64,000 bases of DNA from [Zimmermannella] bifida NBRC 103089 (GCF_001570925.1 NZ_BCSP01000007.1:1-64000); one strand, 5' to 3'; positions 39,317 to 49,066 are shown, counted from the first letter of the stretch. Numbers and translations: made by a program. Notes: generated by a model from the sequence alone, not told the origin.

Positions 39317-42280
39317 CTAGTCACGATCGGTCAGTTCCCATGCGTCTTCGCTCGGCGCTTCGACTTCTTCGAGGCCCGCATACTGCTGCGCGACCATGTC
39401 GCCGACGGCGTCCTGACCGTACTGGTCGTCGTAGCCTTCCGCTTGGTTGCTTACGCCTGCGGGGGCATCGGCGCCTGCCGGTGGTGCTTCGCCGCGGAGC
39501 ATTGCCAACACTTGTGGCAATTCTTCGGGCGTGACGAGCACATCGCGCGCCTTCGAGCCCTCGGAAGGACCGACGATCTCGCGCGACTCCAGCAGGTCCA
39601 TCAAACGTCCCGCCTTGGCGAAACCAACGCGCAGCTTTCGCTGCAGCATCGATGTCGACCCAAACTGCGAGTTAATAATGAGCTCCGCGGCCGCAAGCAG
39701 CGGTTCGAGGTCGTCACCGATGTCGGAGTCGATCTCGCGCTTCTCGGCCGGAGCCGTAACGTCCTTGCGATATTCCGGCTTGGCCTGATCCTTGACGTGC
39801 TTCACGACCTGGTGGATTTCGTCGTCGCTCACCCACGCGCCCTGCACACGGATTGGCTTGGAGCCTTGCGGCGAGAACAGCGCGTCACCCTGACCGATCA
39901 GCGTTTCGGCGCCGACCTGGTCGAGGATGACTCGTGAGTCAGTCGAGCTGGTGACGGCGAAGGCGAGACGCGATGGCACATTGGCCTTGATCAGACCGGT
40001 TACCACGTCAACCGATGGACGCTGCGTTGCCAGCACCAGGTGGATACCGGCGGCACGTGCGAGCTGCGTGATGCGCACGATCGAGTCTTCCACATCGCGC
40101 GGTGCGGCCATCATCAGCTCGGCAAGCTCGTCGACCACGACGAGCAGGTACGGGTAGGGCTTCAGCTTGCGCTTGGATCCTTCAGGCAGTTCGACCTGGT
40201 CTGCGCGAATCGCCGCGTTGAAGTCATCGATGTGGCGGAACCCGAAGTTCTCGAGGTCGTCATATCGCATCTCCATTTCCTTCACGACCCACTGCAGCGC
40301 CTCGGCGGCCTTCTTCGGGTTCGTGATGATTGGCGTGATTAGGTGCGGCACACCCGAGTATGGCGTCAGCTCGACGCGCTTCGGGTCGACCAACACCATG
40401 CGCACCTCGGCCGGTGTCGAACGCATCAGCAGCGACACGATCATCGAGTTCACGAAGCTCGACTTACCCGAACCGGTCGAACCGGCAACGAGCAAGTGCG
40501 GCATCTTGGCCAGGTTCGCGAGCACGAATCCGCCCTCAACGTCCTTACCGACACCAATAGTCATCGGGTGGCTGGCCTTGATCGCCTTCTGCGATGCGAG
40601 GACATCACCGAGCTGCACCGTTTCGCGGTCGGAGTTCGGAATCTCAATACCGATTGCCGACTTGCCCGGGATTGGCGAGAGGATACGAACCTGGTTGGAG
40701 CGCACCGCATAGGCGATGTTCTTCGACAGGTTGGTAACCTTCTCAACCTTGGTGCCAGGGGCAACTTCAACTTCGTATCGAGTGACCGTCGGGCCACGCG
40801 AAAAGCCCGTTACCTGCGCTTCAACGTTGAACGATTGGAACGTTTGGTTGAGCGCGGCGATGGTCGCGTCGTTTGCGTCGGTGCGCTGCAGGGGTTCGCC
40901 ACCACGCACCAGCGATTGCGACGACGGCAACGAGTAATCCGCATCCTGGCTACTTGCGGCACCGCGGGAATCCCACGAAGCCGTCTCGTCTTCTTCTACG
41001 GCAGCGAGGGCGTCTGCTTCGCTCGGCTCACCGGTTGTTGCGGCATTCGATCCCGCGAGGGATGCAGCGCTCGATTGCGCGGGCGCGTTCGGCACCGCGC
41101 CCGGTTGCGTGCCTGGCTGCGTGCCTGGGATAGGCATCGGTGCGGTTCCGTTTCGGCCAGGCTGTGGCTGCGCATTGCCGGATGCGGCCGGACGCTGCTG
41201 CGGGGGCACCTGCTGTTGGTGTGGCAGGAACGGCGATTGCGCATCCGAAAGAATCTCTGTGGGGTTCTCGAGCGGAGCGGGTTCGCCAAAGATATCGAGC
41301 GGCGATGCATCTTCACTCGGCGGCTGCACCTGCGAGTACTCGTCAGCGCCACCACGGCGACGCTTCTTCTTGCCTCGCGAGTTGAGTACGCGGGTTTCGG
41401 CGCCCTCTCGGTTTGCCGGATCCACGATCGGAGTGTCGTAGGCGGGCTCAACTTCGCGGCCGGTGTCGTTACGACGCCACCACGGCAGCTCGTCATCATC
41501 AACGGCGCTAGTCGCACGCTCGCCGCCCTTGGAATCGCTCTCGGTGCCCGCATCCGTTGCGTGGTGGCGCGCACCGTCGGCACCAACCAGCCAGTTCCAG
41601 CCTTCGGCCACACGCTGCGGCAGCTGGCGAGGCGGGGTCTTCGTGATCACAAACAGCGAGAGCACGAACAGTGCCGCAAGCAGAATCGTGGCACCTACTG
41701 GCGTGATGATGGTGCCAAGGGAACCACCGATCATCCAACCGAAGATGCCGCCGCCGCGAGCAAGCTCGGGCATGCCAGCTTGAGGCTGCGGTTGGCCCGT
41801 GTGCAAGTGGCACAGCGAAGCGGCACTGAATACTGCCAACGCAAGTCCGGTGAACACACGACCGTTCTGCGACACGGTGGGCGGATTGAAGTACAACCAG
41901 AACGCGAAACCTGCGAGAACGACTGGCAGCGCGTACGAAACCAGCCCGAACAAGCCGCCAAAGGTGAACGCGTTGAGGTGTTCGGCGAACCCATTACCCG
42001 GGAAAAACCAGAGCGTCACGCCGCCGATGATCGACATCAACAGCAAGACGGTCGGGAAGGTATCCCGACGGTCCTCTTTGGCGAGTGAGTCGGGGCCGAC
42101 GGAACGGACGGCGCCGCCGATGGCGTGCGCAAATCCGTTCCACATCTTGACGCCGGTACCGAGTTCTTCGTCGGTGAATTGGACTTTCGTATCCGTTTGC
42201 TTACCCGAAGTCGAGCGTCCCCGGGCACCAGATTTGCCCGAGTTTCCGCTCGTTGATCGCTTGGAAGCATTATTCGACAT
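39317..42280 (-). CDS. ftsK: DNA translocase FtsK
   Basis: Septum-bound motor that pumps chromosome ends into daughter cells. About 987 aa: a basic Ser/Gly-rich N-terminus, four membrane helices (residues ~65-220), a long Pro/Gln linker, then the RecA-like motor with Walker A AGSTGSGKSS and VVVDELAELMM, and a C-terminal gamma winged helix (SSTSMLQRKLRVGFAKAGRLMDLLE) that reads KOPS sites. The start is uncertain: ATG 42280 is chosen; ATG 42310 and GTG 42289 are alternatives, all with weak ribosome sites. Confidence 0.94.
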   Translation of the reverse strand: MSNNASKRSTSGNSGKSGARGRSTSGKQTDTKVQFTDEELGTGVKMWNGFAHAIGGAVRSVGPDSLAKEDRRDTFPTVLLLMSIIGGVTLWFFPGNGFAEHLNAFTFGGLFGLVSYALPVVLAGFAFWLYFNPPTVSQNGRVFTGLALAVFSAASLCHLHTGQPQPQAGMPELARGGGIFGWMIGGSLGTIITPVGATILLAALFVLSLFVITKTPPRQLPQRVAEGWNWLVGADGARHHATDAGTESDSKGGERATSAVDDDELPWWRRNDTGREVEPAYDTPIVDPANREGAETRVLNSRGKKKRRRGGADEYSQVQPPSEDASPLDIFGEPAPLENPTEILSDAQSPFLPHQQQVPPQQRPAASGNAQPQPGRNGTAPMPIPGTQPGTQPGAVPNAPAQSSAASLAGSNAATTGEPSEADALAAVEEDETASWDSRGAASSQDADYSLPSSQSLVRGGEPLQRTDANDATIAALNQTFQSFNVEAQVTGFSRGPTVTRYEVEVAPGTKVEKVTNLSKNIAYAVRSNQVRILSPIPGKSAIGIEIPNSDRETVQLGDVLASQKAIKASHPMTIGVGKDVEGGFVLANLAKMPHLLVAGSTGSGKSSFVNSMIVSLLMRSTPAEVRMVLVDPKRVELTPYSGVPHLITPIITNPKKAAEALQWVVKEMEMRYDDLENFGFRHIDDFNAAIRADQVELPEGSKRKLKPYPYLLVVVDELAELMMAAPRDVEDSIVRITQLARAAGIHLVLATQRPSVDVVTGLIKANVPSRLAFAVTSSTDSRVILDQVGAETLIGQGDALFSPQGSKPIRVQGAWVSDDEIHQVVKHVKDQAKPEYRKDVTAPAEKREIDSDIGDDLEPLLAAAELIINSQFGSTSMLQRKLRVGFAKAGRLMDLLESREIVGPSEGSKARDVLVTPEELPQVLAMLRGEAPPAGADAPAGVSNQAEGYDDQYGQDAVGDMVAQQYAGLEEVEAPSEDAWELTDRD

Positions 42281-42550
42281 GTCATACACCGTACGTCCAG
42301 CATCCGACACCGCCGGGTAAGCGTGCCGCCCGCCAACAATTTTCCTTGGCGAGAACGTAACGATTCAGGTCACGGGTGTCAGAAATTCAGCCCGCCGGTA
42401 ACAGTCGCGCATCAGTACTGCCGAATGACGCAAACTCATACCTTCGTATGACGTCGCCGTGCTAGTTTCGGGCACGCGCCAATTACGCCAAAGACGTGTT
42501 TCGGGGATGCCTTGGCGCGCGCATGCCTCGCAAGTTCTGGAGGACTTTTC

Positions 42551-43327
42551 ATGGAAAACCAAGGCATGCCAATGCGCCTTGCTGCTGAGTTCCTGGGCAC
42601 ATTCGTGCTCGTATTCGGCGGTTGTGGCTCGGCAATCTTCGCAGCCCAGGTCATGGACACCGAGGCCGGTGTCAACATGGGCATCGGATTCCTCGGTGTC
42701 GCCCTCGCATTCGGTCTGACCGTCATGGTCATGGCCTACGCCGTGGGTCACATTTCGGGTGGCCACTTCAACCCGGCCGTCACCATCGGTACCGCACTTG
42801 CTGGCCGCACCGACATCAAGGACATCGTTCCGTACATCATCACGCAGATCATCGGCGCCAGCGCTGCCGGTGGCGTGCTCTACCTCATCGCATCGGGCAA
42901 GGAAGGCTTCAACGCGGTTGAGTCCGGCTTCGCCACCAACGGTTTCGCTGAGCGTTCGCCGGAGGGTTACTCGCTCATCGCCGTTCTCGTCGCCGAGGTT
43001 GTCCTCACCGCGATCTTCCTGTTCGTCATCCTCGGTGCCACCGACCGTCGCGCACCGAAGGGCTTCGCGCCGATCGCGATCGGCCTGTCGCTGACGCTCA
43101 TCCACCTCGTTTCGATCCCCGTATCGAACACCTCGGTCAACCCGGCGCGTTCGCTCGGTGTTGCTTGGTTCGCCGGTGGCGAGGCACTCTCGCAGGTTTG
43201 GCTGTTCATCGTTGCACCGATCATCGGTGCCGCAATCGCCGGTGTGCTCTTCAACGTGATCTTCCCAGACCGCGCTGACGTCAACGACGAGATCGCCGAA
43301 CTCGTCGCCAACGACCAGAACCAGTAG
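42551..43327 (+). CDS. Aquaporin / glycerol channel (AqpZ-like)
   Basis: A 258-aa major intrinsic protein with six helices. The first NPA box is HFNPAVT (residue ~77) and the second VNPARSLGV (residue ~197). It has a narrow, AqpZ-type selectivity pattern, but water versus glycerol cannot be fixed by eye. The start is ATG 42551 with GGAGG. It is on plus between ftsK and the RNase J gene and ends in a bidirectional terminator. Confidence 0.92.
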   Translation: MENQGMPMRLAAEFLGTFVLVFGGCGSAIFAAQVMDTEAGVNMGIGFLGVALAFGLTVMVMAYAVGHISGGHFNPAVTIGTALAGRTDIKDIVPYIITQIIGASAAGGVLYLIASGKEGFNAVESGFATNGFAERSPEGYSLIAVLVAEVVLTAIFLFVILGATDRRAPKGFAPIAIGLSLTLIHLVSIPVSNTSVNPARSLGVAWFAGGEALSQVWLFIVAPIIGAAIAGVLFNVIFPDRADVNDEIAELVANDQNQ

Positions 43328-43376
43328 CGTGTGACCGCGAGCAGCCGCATCCGAGCAGCTCGCGTAACGCCAACAC

Positions 43377-43415
43377 AAAACCGGCGGGTAAGTTGTCTGA
43401 CTACCCGCCGGTTTT
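43377..43415. terminator. Bidirectional terminator between aquaporin and RNase J genes
   Basis: Perfect 14-bp stem (43377-43390 with 43402-43415), 11-base loop. AAAA at one end and TTTTTT at the other give U tracts in both directions for the two convergent genes. Confidence 0.92.
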
Positions 43416-43453
43416 TTGGTGCTTGTTACCGCGTCTCGGGTAACAAGCGTCAC

Positions 43454-45181
43454 TTAATCAGCGTCGTGAACTGGCACCGAGTCGGCATCGTTCGAGAGCA
43501 TCACGACCGGCACGATCATCGGGCGGCGACGCTGCTTGGTGCCTGCCCAGCGACCAACGACGCGACGAACGACCTGCGAAAGGCGGTACACATCCCGCAC
43601 GCCGTCATCGAGTGCATCCTCGAGTGCCTTGCGAACCTGCGGTACGACCGGCTCAAACACGTCGTCGTCCGGTGCGAATGCACGGGCGTGGATTGCAGGA
43701 CCGGCAATGATCTGGCCTTCAGCGGGGTCGATGACCGCGTAGATCGAGATAAAGCCTTCTTCAGAGAGCGTGACGCGGTCCTTGATGTCGTCTTCGGTCA
43801 CGGCGCCAACGGTCTTGCCGTCAACGTACACGAAGCCAACCGGCACCTCGCCAACCTTTGTTGGCACACCGTCACGCATGTCGATGACGCCACCATTTTC
43901 GGTGATCACCGTGTTGCCCGGCAGCACGCCGCTGCGAACCGCAATGTTGGCGTTGGCAACGAGGTGACGGTATTCGCCGTGCACCGGCATCGCGAACTCT
44001 GGCTGAATCACGTTGTAGCAAGTGAGCAGCTCTTCAGAGAATCCGTGGCCCGAAACGTGCACGCGGGCGTTGCCCTTGTGCACGACGTCAGCGCCAGCCT
44101 TCATGAGGTTGTTGATCATGTTCGATACCGGTACTTCATTACCCGGCACCAGGCTGGATGCGAGAATCGCGCGGTCACCCTCGGTTACGCCGATCGCATG
44201 GTCGCCCTGCGCGATGCGGTTGAGCACGGCGAGCGTTTCACCCTGCGAACCGGTGCAGATGAACACGACGCGATCGCGCGGCAGTTCGAGCGCCTTCTTG
44301 TGGTCGATGATCGTGTTTGCGGGCGCGCGCAGGTAGTCGAGGTCAAGCGCGATGCCCATGTTGCGGGTCATCGAACGACCGACGAACGCCACCTTGCGGT
44401 TGCTGGCAACAGCCGCGTTAACGATGTGCTGCACGCGGTGAACGTGGCTCGCGAAGCTTGCGGCGACGACGCGCCCCTTCGCGGTGCGAACCGCTTCGTG
44501 GATAGCTGGGCCAACGCTCATTTCGCTACCGGAGTGGCCCGGTACTTCGGCGTTGGTCGAGTCGCACAGAAAGAGGTCGACGCCCTCCCGCCCCAGGCGC
44601 CCGAAGGCGCGCAGGTCGGTCAGGCGGCCGTCCATCGGGGTCTGGTCGATCTTCATGTCGGCCGAGTGGATGAACGTACCCGCCTTGGTCGTAACGTGTA
44701 CGGCCAGCGAGTCTGGAATCGAGTGGCTAATCGACACGAATTCGCAGCGGAACGGGCCGAACTCTTCGACGTCGCCTTCATGCACCGTGAGGGTGTACGG
44801 ACGAATGCGGTGCTCCTTGAGCTTGGCTTCAACCAGCGCGAGCGTGAACGGCGAACCGATTACGGGAATGTCCGGCTTGCGCTTGAGCAGGTACGGTACA
44901 CCACCGATGTGGTCTTCGTGGCCGTGCGTCAGGAAGATACCAACGACATCATCGAGACGATCGAGCAGCATCTTGAAGTCAGGCAAGATGAGGTCAACAC
45001 CGGGCTGGGTGGACTCAGGGAAGAGCACACCGCAGTCGATGATGAAGATCTTGCCGTTGATCTCAAACGAGGTCATGTTGCGGCCGACTTCACCAAGGCC
45101 GCCGTGCGGAATAATTCGGAGCGTATCGGCCGGCAGCTTCGGCAGCTTGGTCGGCACGATGTCCGGGTCAGTACTGGTCAT
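43454..45181 (-). CDS. rnj: Ribonuclease J
   Basis: Metallo-beta-lactamase-fold RNase with 5'-exo and endonuclease activity in mRNA decay and rRNA processing. It has 575 aa with HGHEDHIGG (residues ~80-88), the beta-CASP domain with CTGSQGE and SSLVPGNE, and a C-terminal domain. It lies 72 bp after dapA, an arrangement conserved in actinobacteria. ATG start. Confidence 0.95.
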   Translation of the reverse strand: MTSTDPDIVPTKLPKLPADTLRIIPHGGLGEVGRNMTSFEINGKIFIIDCGVLFPESTQPGVDLILPDFKMLLDRLDDVVGIFLTHGHEDHIGGVPYLLKRKPDIPVIGSPFTLALVEAKLKEHRIRPYTLTVHEGDVEEFGPFRCEFVSISHSIPDSLAVHVTTKAGTFIHSADMKIDQTPMDGRLTDLRAFGRLGREGVDLFLCDSTNAEVPGHSGSEMSVGPAIHEAVRTAKGRVVAASFASHVHRVQHIVNAAVASNRKVAFVGRSMTRNMGIALDLDYLRAPANTIIDHKKALELPRDRVVFICTGSQGETLAVLNRIAQGDHAIGVTEGDRAILASSLVPGNEVPVSNMINNLMKAGADVVHKGNARVHVSGHGFSEELLTCYNVIQPEFAMPVHGEYRHLVANANIAVRSGVLPGNTVITENGGVIDMRDGVPTKVGEVPVGFVYVDGKTVGAVTEDDIKDRVTLSEEGFISIYAVIDPAEGQIIAGPAIHARAFAPDDDVFEPVVPQVRKALEDALDDGVRDVYRLSQVVRRVVGRWAGTKQRRRPMIVPVVMLSNDADSVPVHDAD

Positions 45182-45253
45182 GTTTCACCTGTCGGTATTG
45201 GGCGGATGCGAACCGGCAGTTGGTGCTGGGCCGCTGTCCGCGTCGGGTAACGC

Positions 45254-46228
45254 TTAGCGCGTTGTGCCCGCGATCCTTGGCAGTGCACCGCCGGCGGCGG
45301 CATTGCGATCGGGGCGGAAGTTTGAAAAGTCGATGCCTTCGATGTCCGTTACCGCGGCCACATCGTTTTCGATGAGGGTGGCTTCCCATTCTTCTGGGCC
45401 GACCAGCGGTAGGCGGACGCGCGGGCTCGAGATGCGTCCGAGTCCGTGCAGGATGTATTTGGTTGAGACGGTGCCCGGTACGTGCGTCATCGTGGCACGA
45501 GCGAGCGGTTCGAGTGACTTGTGTGCGGCCGTTGCTGCCGCGAGGTCGCCGCGGTTAACCGCATCCACCATCGTGCGATACGGGGCGGGCGCGATATTTG
45601 CGGTAACACCGATGAGTCCGGTTGCACCGATGGCCATTGCCGGCAACGCCATCGCGTCATCACCGGCGAAGTACATGAGGTTGGACTCCCCCAGCACCTG
45701 TGAGACCTCGGCAAGGTTTCCCTTGGCGTCCTTGACGGCCAGGATGTTCGGGTGCTTTGCGAGGCGCAGGATGGTCTGGCGTCGGATCGGCACACCGGCA
45801 CGGCCGGGAATGTCGTAGAGGATGACGGGCAGGTCGGTAGCGTCAGCAACCATGCGGAAGTGCGTCAGCACACCGGCCTGGGTTGGTTTGTTGTAGTACG
45901 GGGTGACGGCCATAATGGCGTCGGCACCTGCAGCTTCGGACTGCTTCGCGAGCTGGATCGCGTGCGCGGTTTCATTGGAGGGACCGCCCTGGATGATCTT
46001 GGCGCGATCTCCGGCGACCGACTTCGTAACGCGAACGAGTTCGAGTTTCTCCGCGTCGGTAAGTGTGGAGGTCTCTCCGGTTGTGCCCGACACGACGATG
46101 CCATCGACCCCGTCGGCCACCAATTGATCAACGTGCCGCTCGACATCGGACCACACGACTTCACCATCGTGATCCATGGGGGTAATGAGCGCTACGAGTA
46201 CTTGACCAAATGGATTTTCAACAGACAC
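45254..46228 (-). CDS. dapA: 4-hydroxy-tetrahydrodipicolinate synthase
   Basis: Condenses pyruvate with aspartate semialdehyde, the first step of the diaminopimelate/lysine branch. It has 324 aa, an (alpha/beta)8 barrel. The Schiff-base lysine is in NILAVKDAKGNL, and YYNKPTQAG carries the catalytic Tyr. The GTG start at 46228 has GAGGG directly against it, so leaderless translation is possible. Note that the dapF-like gene at 30.6-31.5 kb looks inactive, although dapA appears intact. Confidence 0.95.
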   Translation of the reverse strand: MSVENPFGQVLVALITPMDHDGEVVWSDVERHVDQLVADGVDGIVVSGTTGETSTLTDAEKLELVRVTKSVAGDRAKIIQGGPSNETAHAIQLAKQSEAAGADAIMAVTPYYNKPTQAGVLTHFRMVADATDLPVILYDIPGRAGVPIRRQTILRLAKHPNILAVKDAKGNLAEVSQVLGESNLMYFAGDDAMALPAMAIGATGLIGVTANIAPAPYRTMVDAVNRGDLAAATAAHKSLEPLARATMTHVPGTVSTKYILHGLGRISSPRVRLPLVGPEEWEATLIENDVAAVTDIEGIDFSNFRPDRNAAAGGALPRIAGTTR

Positions 46229-46316
46229 CCCTCAAGGTTACCGGGTGCCCGCTAATTACGGGGAAGTGTGCGAATAACTGGCACGCTTCCTCGTTCGGTC
46301 TGCGAAAATGAACGGT

Positions 46317-47314
46317 ATGACTTCGCCGACTGACGACGCCCCCGCACGCCCCTGTCCGATGATGACCGCGCTGTGACTGCTCCCGGCACTCCTGCGGAGC
46401 TTGCAGTCGAGGGTTCGGATGCGGATGCGATCGCGGACCGCAAGGCGGAGGCACGCTCGAAGTACCGCATCCGTTCGTTCTCGATGCGCGGCCACAATCG
46501 TATGGCACGCGACTACGACGAGGTACTCGAACAGCATGCGCCCACGTACTTGATTGATCTTCCGGCTGGCCCGAGCACGGCCACGATCGCGGCGGATGCG
46601 CGTGTTGATTTGGATGCGGAGTTCGGTCGCCGTGCACCACTCGTTGTAGAGATCGGCCCGGGTAATGGCGAGCAGCTGACGCACGCTGCGGCCGCGCACC
46701 CCGACTGGAACTTTGTGGCGTTTGAAGCCTGGCACCCGGGCGTTGCCAAGTGCATCGGCAACTTTGCGCGCGCGGGGCTGACGAATGTGCGAATTATTGA
46801 GGCGGACGCCGCGCAGGCGTTGCCGATTATCTTCGGGCTCGAAGTGAGCACGGATGAATTGGCCACGCAGGGCGGGTACGGCGTGGGCGTTGACGGTACC
46901 GGTGCGACGACTGGCCGTCGTGACCCGTCGCATCCAAATGCCTCAAACCCGCTGGCACATGAACTCTGGACGTTCTTCCCCGACCCGTGGCGCAAGGCGC
47001 GTCACCACAAGCGTCGTCTGGTGAACGAAGTGTTTGCCAGCACGGTTGCCGGCATTCTGGAACCGGGCGGTACGTGGCGCTTGGCGACGGACTGGGAAAA
47101 CTACGCCTGGCAGATGCGCAATGTGGTTGAGGATTCGCCACACTTCGACAATCCGCACTTGGGTGAACGCCCGGATCCGGCCGATGACGAACCTGAGCGC
47201 GGCGGCTTCGCGCCGCGGTTCGAGGGGCGCCTGCTGACGCACTTCGAGGAGCGCGGTCAGCTTGCCGGTCGCCCCGCCCACGACATCGTCGGCGTGCGCA
47301 AGGAGCTCGCGTAA
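46317..47314 (+). CDS. trmB: tRNA (guanine-N7)-methyltransferase with possible N-terminal frame break
   Basis: Methylates G46 of tRNA. The main frame runs from GTG 46373 to 47314 (313 aa): EIGPGNGEQL is the SAM motif and FPDPWRKARHHKRRLV the catalytic segment. GTG 46373 has no ribosome site. An ATG at 46317 opens another frame (MTSPTDDAPARP), which ends in a TGA overlapping that GTG. One extra C in the C-runs near 46340-46352 would join both into a natural N-terminus. So either translation starts at GTG 46373, or there is a one-base deletion, real or from sequencing. Confidence 0.88.
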
Positions 47315-47334
47315 CGAAGTGAACATCGCTGTCC

Positions 47335-47366
47335 CCAGATCGTTTACTTGTGGTGCTACGATCTGG
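47335..47366 (+). promoter_or_regulatory. Inverted repeat upstream of the small secretion-type gene
   Basis: CCAGATCGT (47335-47343) and ACGATCTGG (47358-47366) form a perfect 9-bp inverted repeat. The right arm includes TACGAT, a possible -10 for the gene at 47421. It could be an operator or the trmB terminator (20 bp past its stop); no U tract follows. Confidence 0.35.
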
Positions 47367-47420
47367 CGCCCCACGAGGGAGGGCAACTCTCCCCCGATCT
47401 TCAACGGCGAGGAGGACAGC

Positions 47421-47724
47421 ATGGCCACACTGTATATTCGCGAAGACGAATTAGGAATGGCCGGTGAACGACTATCGGAGGTCGCATCCGAGATGACGAA
47501 TCCGACTCTTTCCGAGTGCGCTGCGGCGGAATCATTAGCTATGCCGGGGGGGCAACGAAGCCGACTTAGAAGGCACGACCGACGCCATAACGAGGCTCTT
47601 AAGAAATCTTACTTCAGTCATTGCTGAAGCCAGTAATGACTGTTACGCGGTAGCCGACGACTTTGAACACGTCGACTCAGCGCTTGCCAAAGCCTTTGAA
47701 GTCACGTTGGGAGACGGCCGATGA
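47421..47724 (+). pseudogene. WXG100/ESX-like small protein, frameshifted in a G7 tract
   Basis: An ATG with GGAGG six bases upstream begins MATLYIREDELGMAGERLSEV. At 47546-47552 there are seven Gs. With six Gs the frame would continue as GGNEADLEGTTDAITRLL and end at 47724 after exactly 100 codons. As written, it ends at 47627 after 68 codons. The intact product would be a helical, acidic protein of ESAT-6-like length with no WXG seen. The would-be stop overlaps the ATG of the next gene (ATGA), typical of a coupled pair. Codon use is more AT-rich than in neighbours. Sequencing error or phase variation would look the same. Confidence 0.6.
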
Positions 47725-47795
47725 CGACTTGGGAGGATCTTAGGAGTTGGGATGATGCCCCTCTGGAGGCCGCATTGCATCGACCAGCTACATGA
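47721..47795 (+). pseudogene. Truncated start of a larger gene (24 codons)
   Basis: MTTWEDLRSWDDAPLEAAL is translated from an ATG that overlaps the previous stop, then the frame meets TGA after 24 codons. This opening resembles actinobacterial alpha/beta-hydrolase-type proteins (DUF1023 neighbours) that follow a small ESX-like gene. The remainder is missing, presumably deleted. The family call rests only on this short stretch. Confidence 0.45.
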
Positions 47796-47835
47796 TTCAG
47801 CAATCCAATAGCTACGGCAACATAAGTTACATTCA

Positions 47836-48420
47836 ATGACCAGAAATAGAGCACCCCGAACACAGTGCTTTGTTGTGGTTCTGTTTTTCCTAGCGGGCCA
47901 CATGGCTGGGTGCACGCATCCAACATCGCCAGATCCCCCTAACTACCCCAGCCACTCGGCCAGTGAAATGAAAGAACGCTCGCTCGAACTGCAGCGGGAA
48001 ATTCTGGACGTAATGCCTCCGGAAGCCATCAAAGGAAACTCACTTCCAGGGCCGGGCGAACTTGAATTCACCTTGCTCGAATGCGAACCCATTTTCTCGA
48101 ATGAGAACGATTCGAATGCTGGGCAACAGGCCGTTCAATACCCGGGAACATTTGCTGTGGAGTTGAACGATGAGGCCCAAGGAAGTGATATTGCCAATGC
48201 GATACTGGCCGACACCCTGGAGTCATTGCCAGAACTCAGCCCAGTCAACGAAGGCGATTCTCCAGGACTGGGCGTGAATCTTTCAACGAGCGATGGGTTC
48301 ATCATCAGTATCGATACCGTTCGTCCAAAAGGCAGCAAGTCTGCCGTGGTGCAGGTCGACGTCTGGAGTCCGTGTTTTTACCCGAGCGAAGGCACGCTGC
48401 CACCGGGCAGCCAGGTCTGA
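47836..48420 (+). CDS. Putative lipoprotein of a secretion-type locus
   Basis: A 194-aa protein with an N-terminal basic stretch, a hydrophobic signal (residues ~11-20) and a lipobox MAGC with the lipid Cys at residue 26. The mature part is acidic, with two more Cys pairs and no known domain. Comparable lipoproteins follow small ESX-like protein and hydrolase genes in actinobacteria, and it likely belonged to that unit. Its AT-richer codons match the two broken genes before it. No good ribosome site is seen, so its expression may have depended on the lost upstream gene. Confidence 0.6.
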   Translation: MTRNRAPRTQCFVVVLFFLAGHMAGCTHPTSPDPPNYPSHSASEMKERSLELQREILDVMPPEAIKGNSLPGPGELEFTLLECEPIFSNENDSNAGQQAVQYPGTFAVELNDEAQGSDIANAILADTLESLPELSPVNEGDSPGLGVNLSTSDGFIISIDTVRPKGSKSAVVQVDVWSPCFYPSEGTLPPGSQV

Positions 48421-48496
48421 TGGCCGCACCTTCACTGATCGCAGGTATTCCTAGCCCGCAAATATAAGCATTTGGCAACAAGCCGTTTACCATTGG

Positions 48497-49021
48497 TTGC
48501 CCGAAGCTGGTATCTTCCGCTACTCGGCAGACGGCGCCACTGAGCGCATCGCCCGCTTCGACGAGAAGCTCTTCACCCCTGGTGCTGCTGACTTCATGAC
48601 CAACGACGAAGAGAGCTCGGGAATCATCCCAGTTCCGTTCCTCGGCGAAGGTGCATTCCTGCTTGACGCTCAGGTACACGCTGGAACCGGAGACAACGTC
48701 ACCGTTCAGCACGGCCAGCTGATGCTCATGCGCATCGAAGAGCCAACCCCGACCACCACTGCGGAACCGGTAGAAACCACCGAAGCACCGGTTGAGACCA
48801 CTGAGGCTCCGGTTGAGACCACTGAGGCTCCGGCTGAGTCGACCGAAGCTGCGGCAACCACCGCTGCGCCGGTAGCTGGCGAGAAGAACGACGCTGCTGG
48901 CGACCTGGCAGCAACCGGTAACGAGTTCAACCCGGTACTGCCTGCTGGTCTGGCCGTTGCCGCCGGTGCCGTAGGTACCTACCTGGTTGCACGTCGTCGC
49001 GGATTTGCTGACGAGGCGTAA
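48497..49021 (+). pseudogene. 5'-truncated surface protein fragment with LAxTG anchor
   Basis: Residues 1-90 (GIFRYSADGATERIARFDEKLFTPGAADFMTNDEESSG) resemble the last part of secreted PhoX/DUF839-type proteins. There follow Thr/Glu/Pro repeats, then LAATG, a hydrophobic helix and RRR at the C-terminus, the sortase-E-type cell-wall signal. No signal peptide or proper start is present: the frame opens only after a TAG at 48452, and the first start-type codon is TTG 48497 without a ribosome site. It is thus a C-terminal remnant of a much larger gene, most likely lost by deletion. Confidence 0.65.
48790..48831 (+). repeat. Tandem 21-bp repeat encoding TTEAPVE
   Basis: Two perfect copies of a 21-bp unit (48790-48810, 48811-48831), with a diverged third copy just before (48769-48789), encode the Thr/Glu/Pro wall-spanning repeats of the fragment. 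Such repeats change number by slippage. Confidence 0.8.
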
Positions 49022-49034
49022 GCCACTCACCACG

Positions 49035-49066
49035 GCGGGGTGCACCTTCGGGTGTGCCCCGCTTTT
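49035..49066 (+). terminator. Terminator after the surface-protein fragment
   Basis: A 12-bp stem (49035-49046 with 49051-49062, two wobble pairs) with a TTCG loop and TTTT after it. An intact terminator still follows the broken gene. Confidence 0.8.

Noticed and set aside
40343-42088. Long plus-strand frame antisense to ftsK
   Set aside because: Arg/His-rich translation with no domain; explained by codon bias of ftsK.
43331-45250. 639-codon plus-strand frame antisense to the RNase J gene
   Set aside because: No similarity and a composition typical of antisense frames; RNase J on minus is unmistakable.
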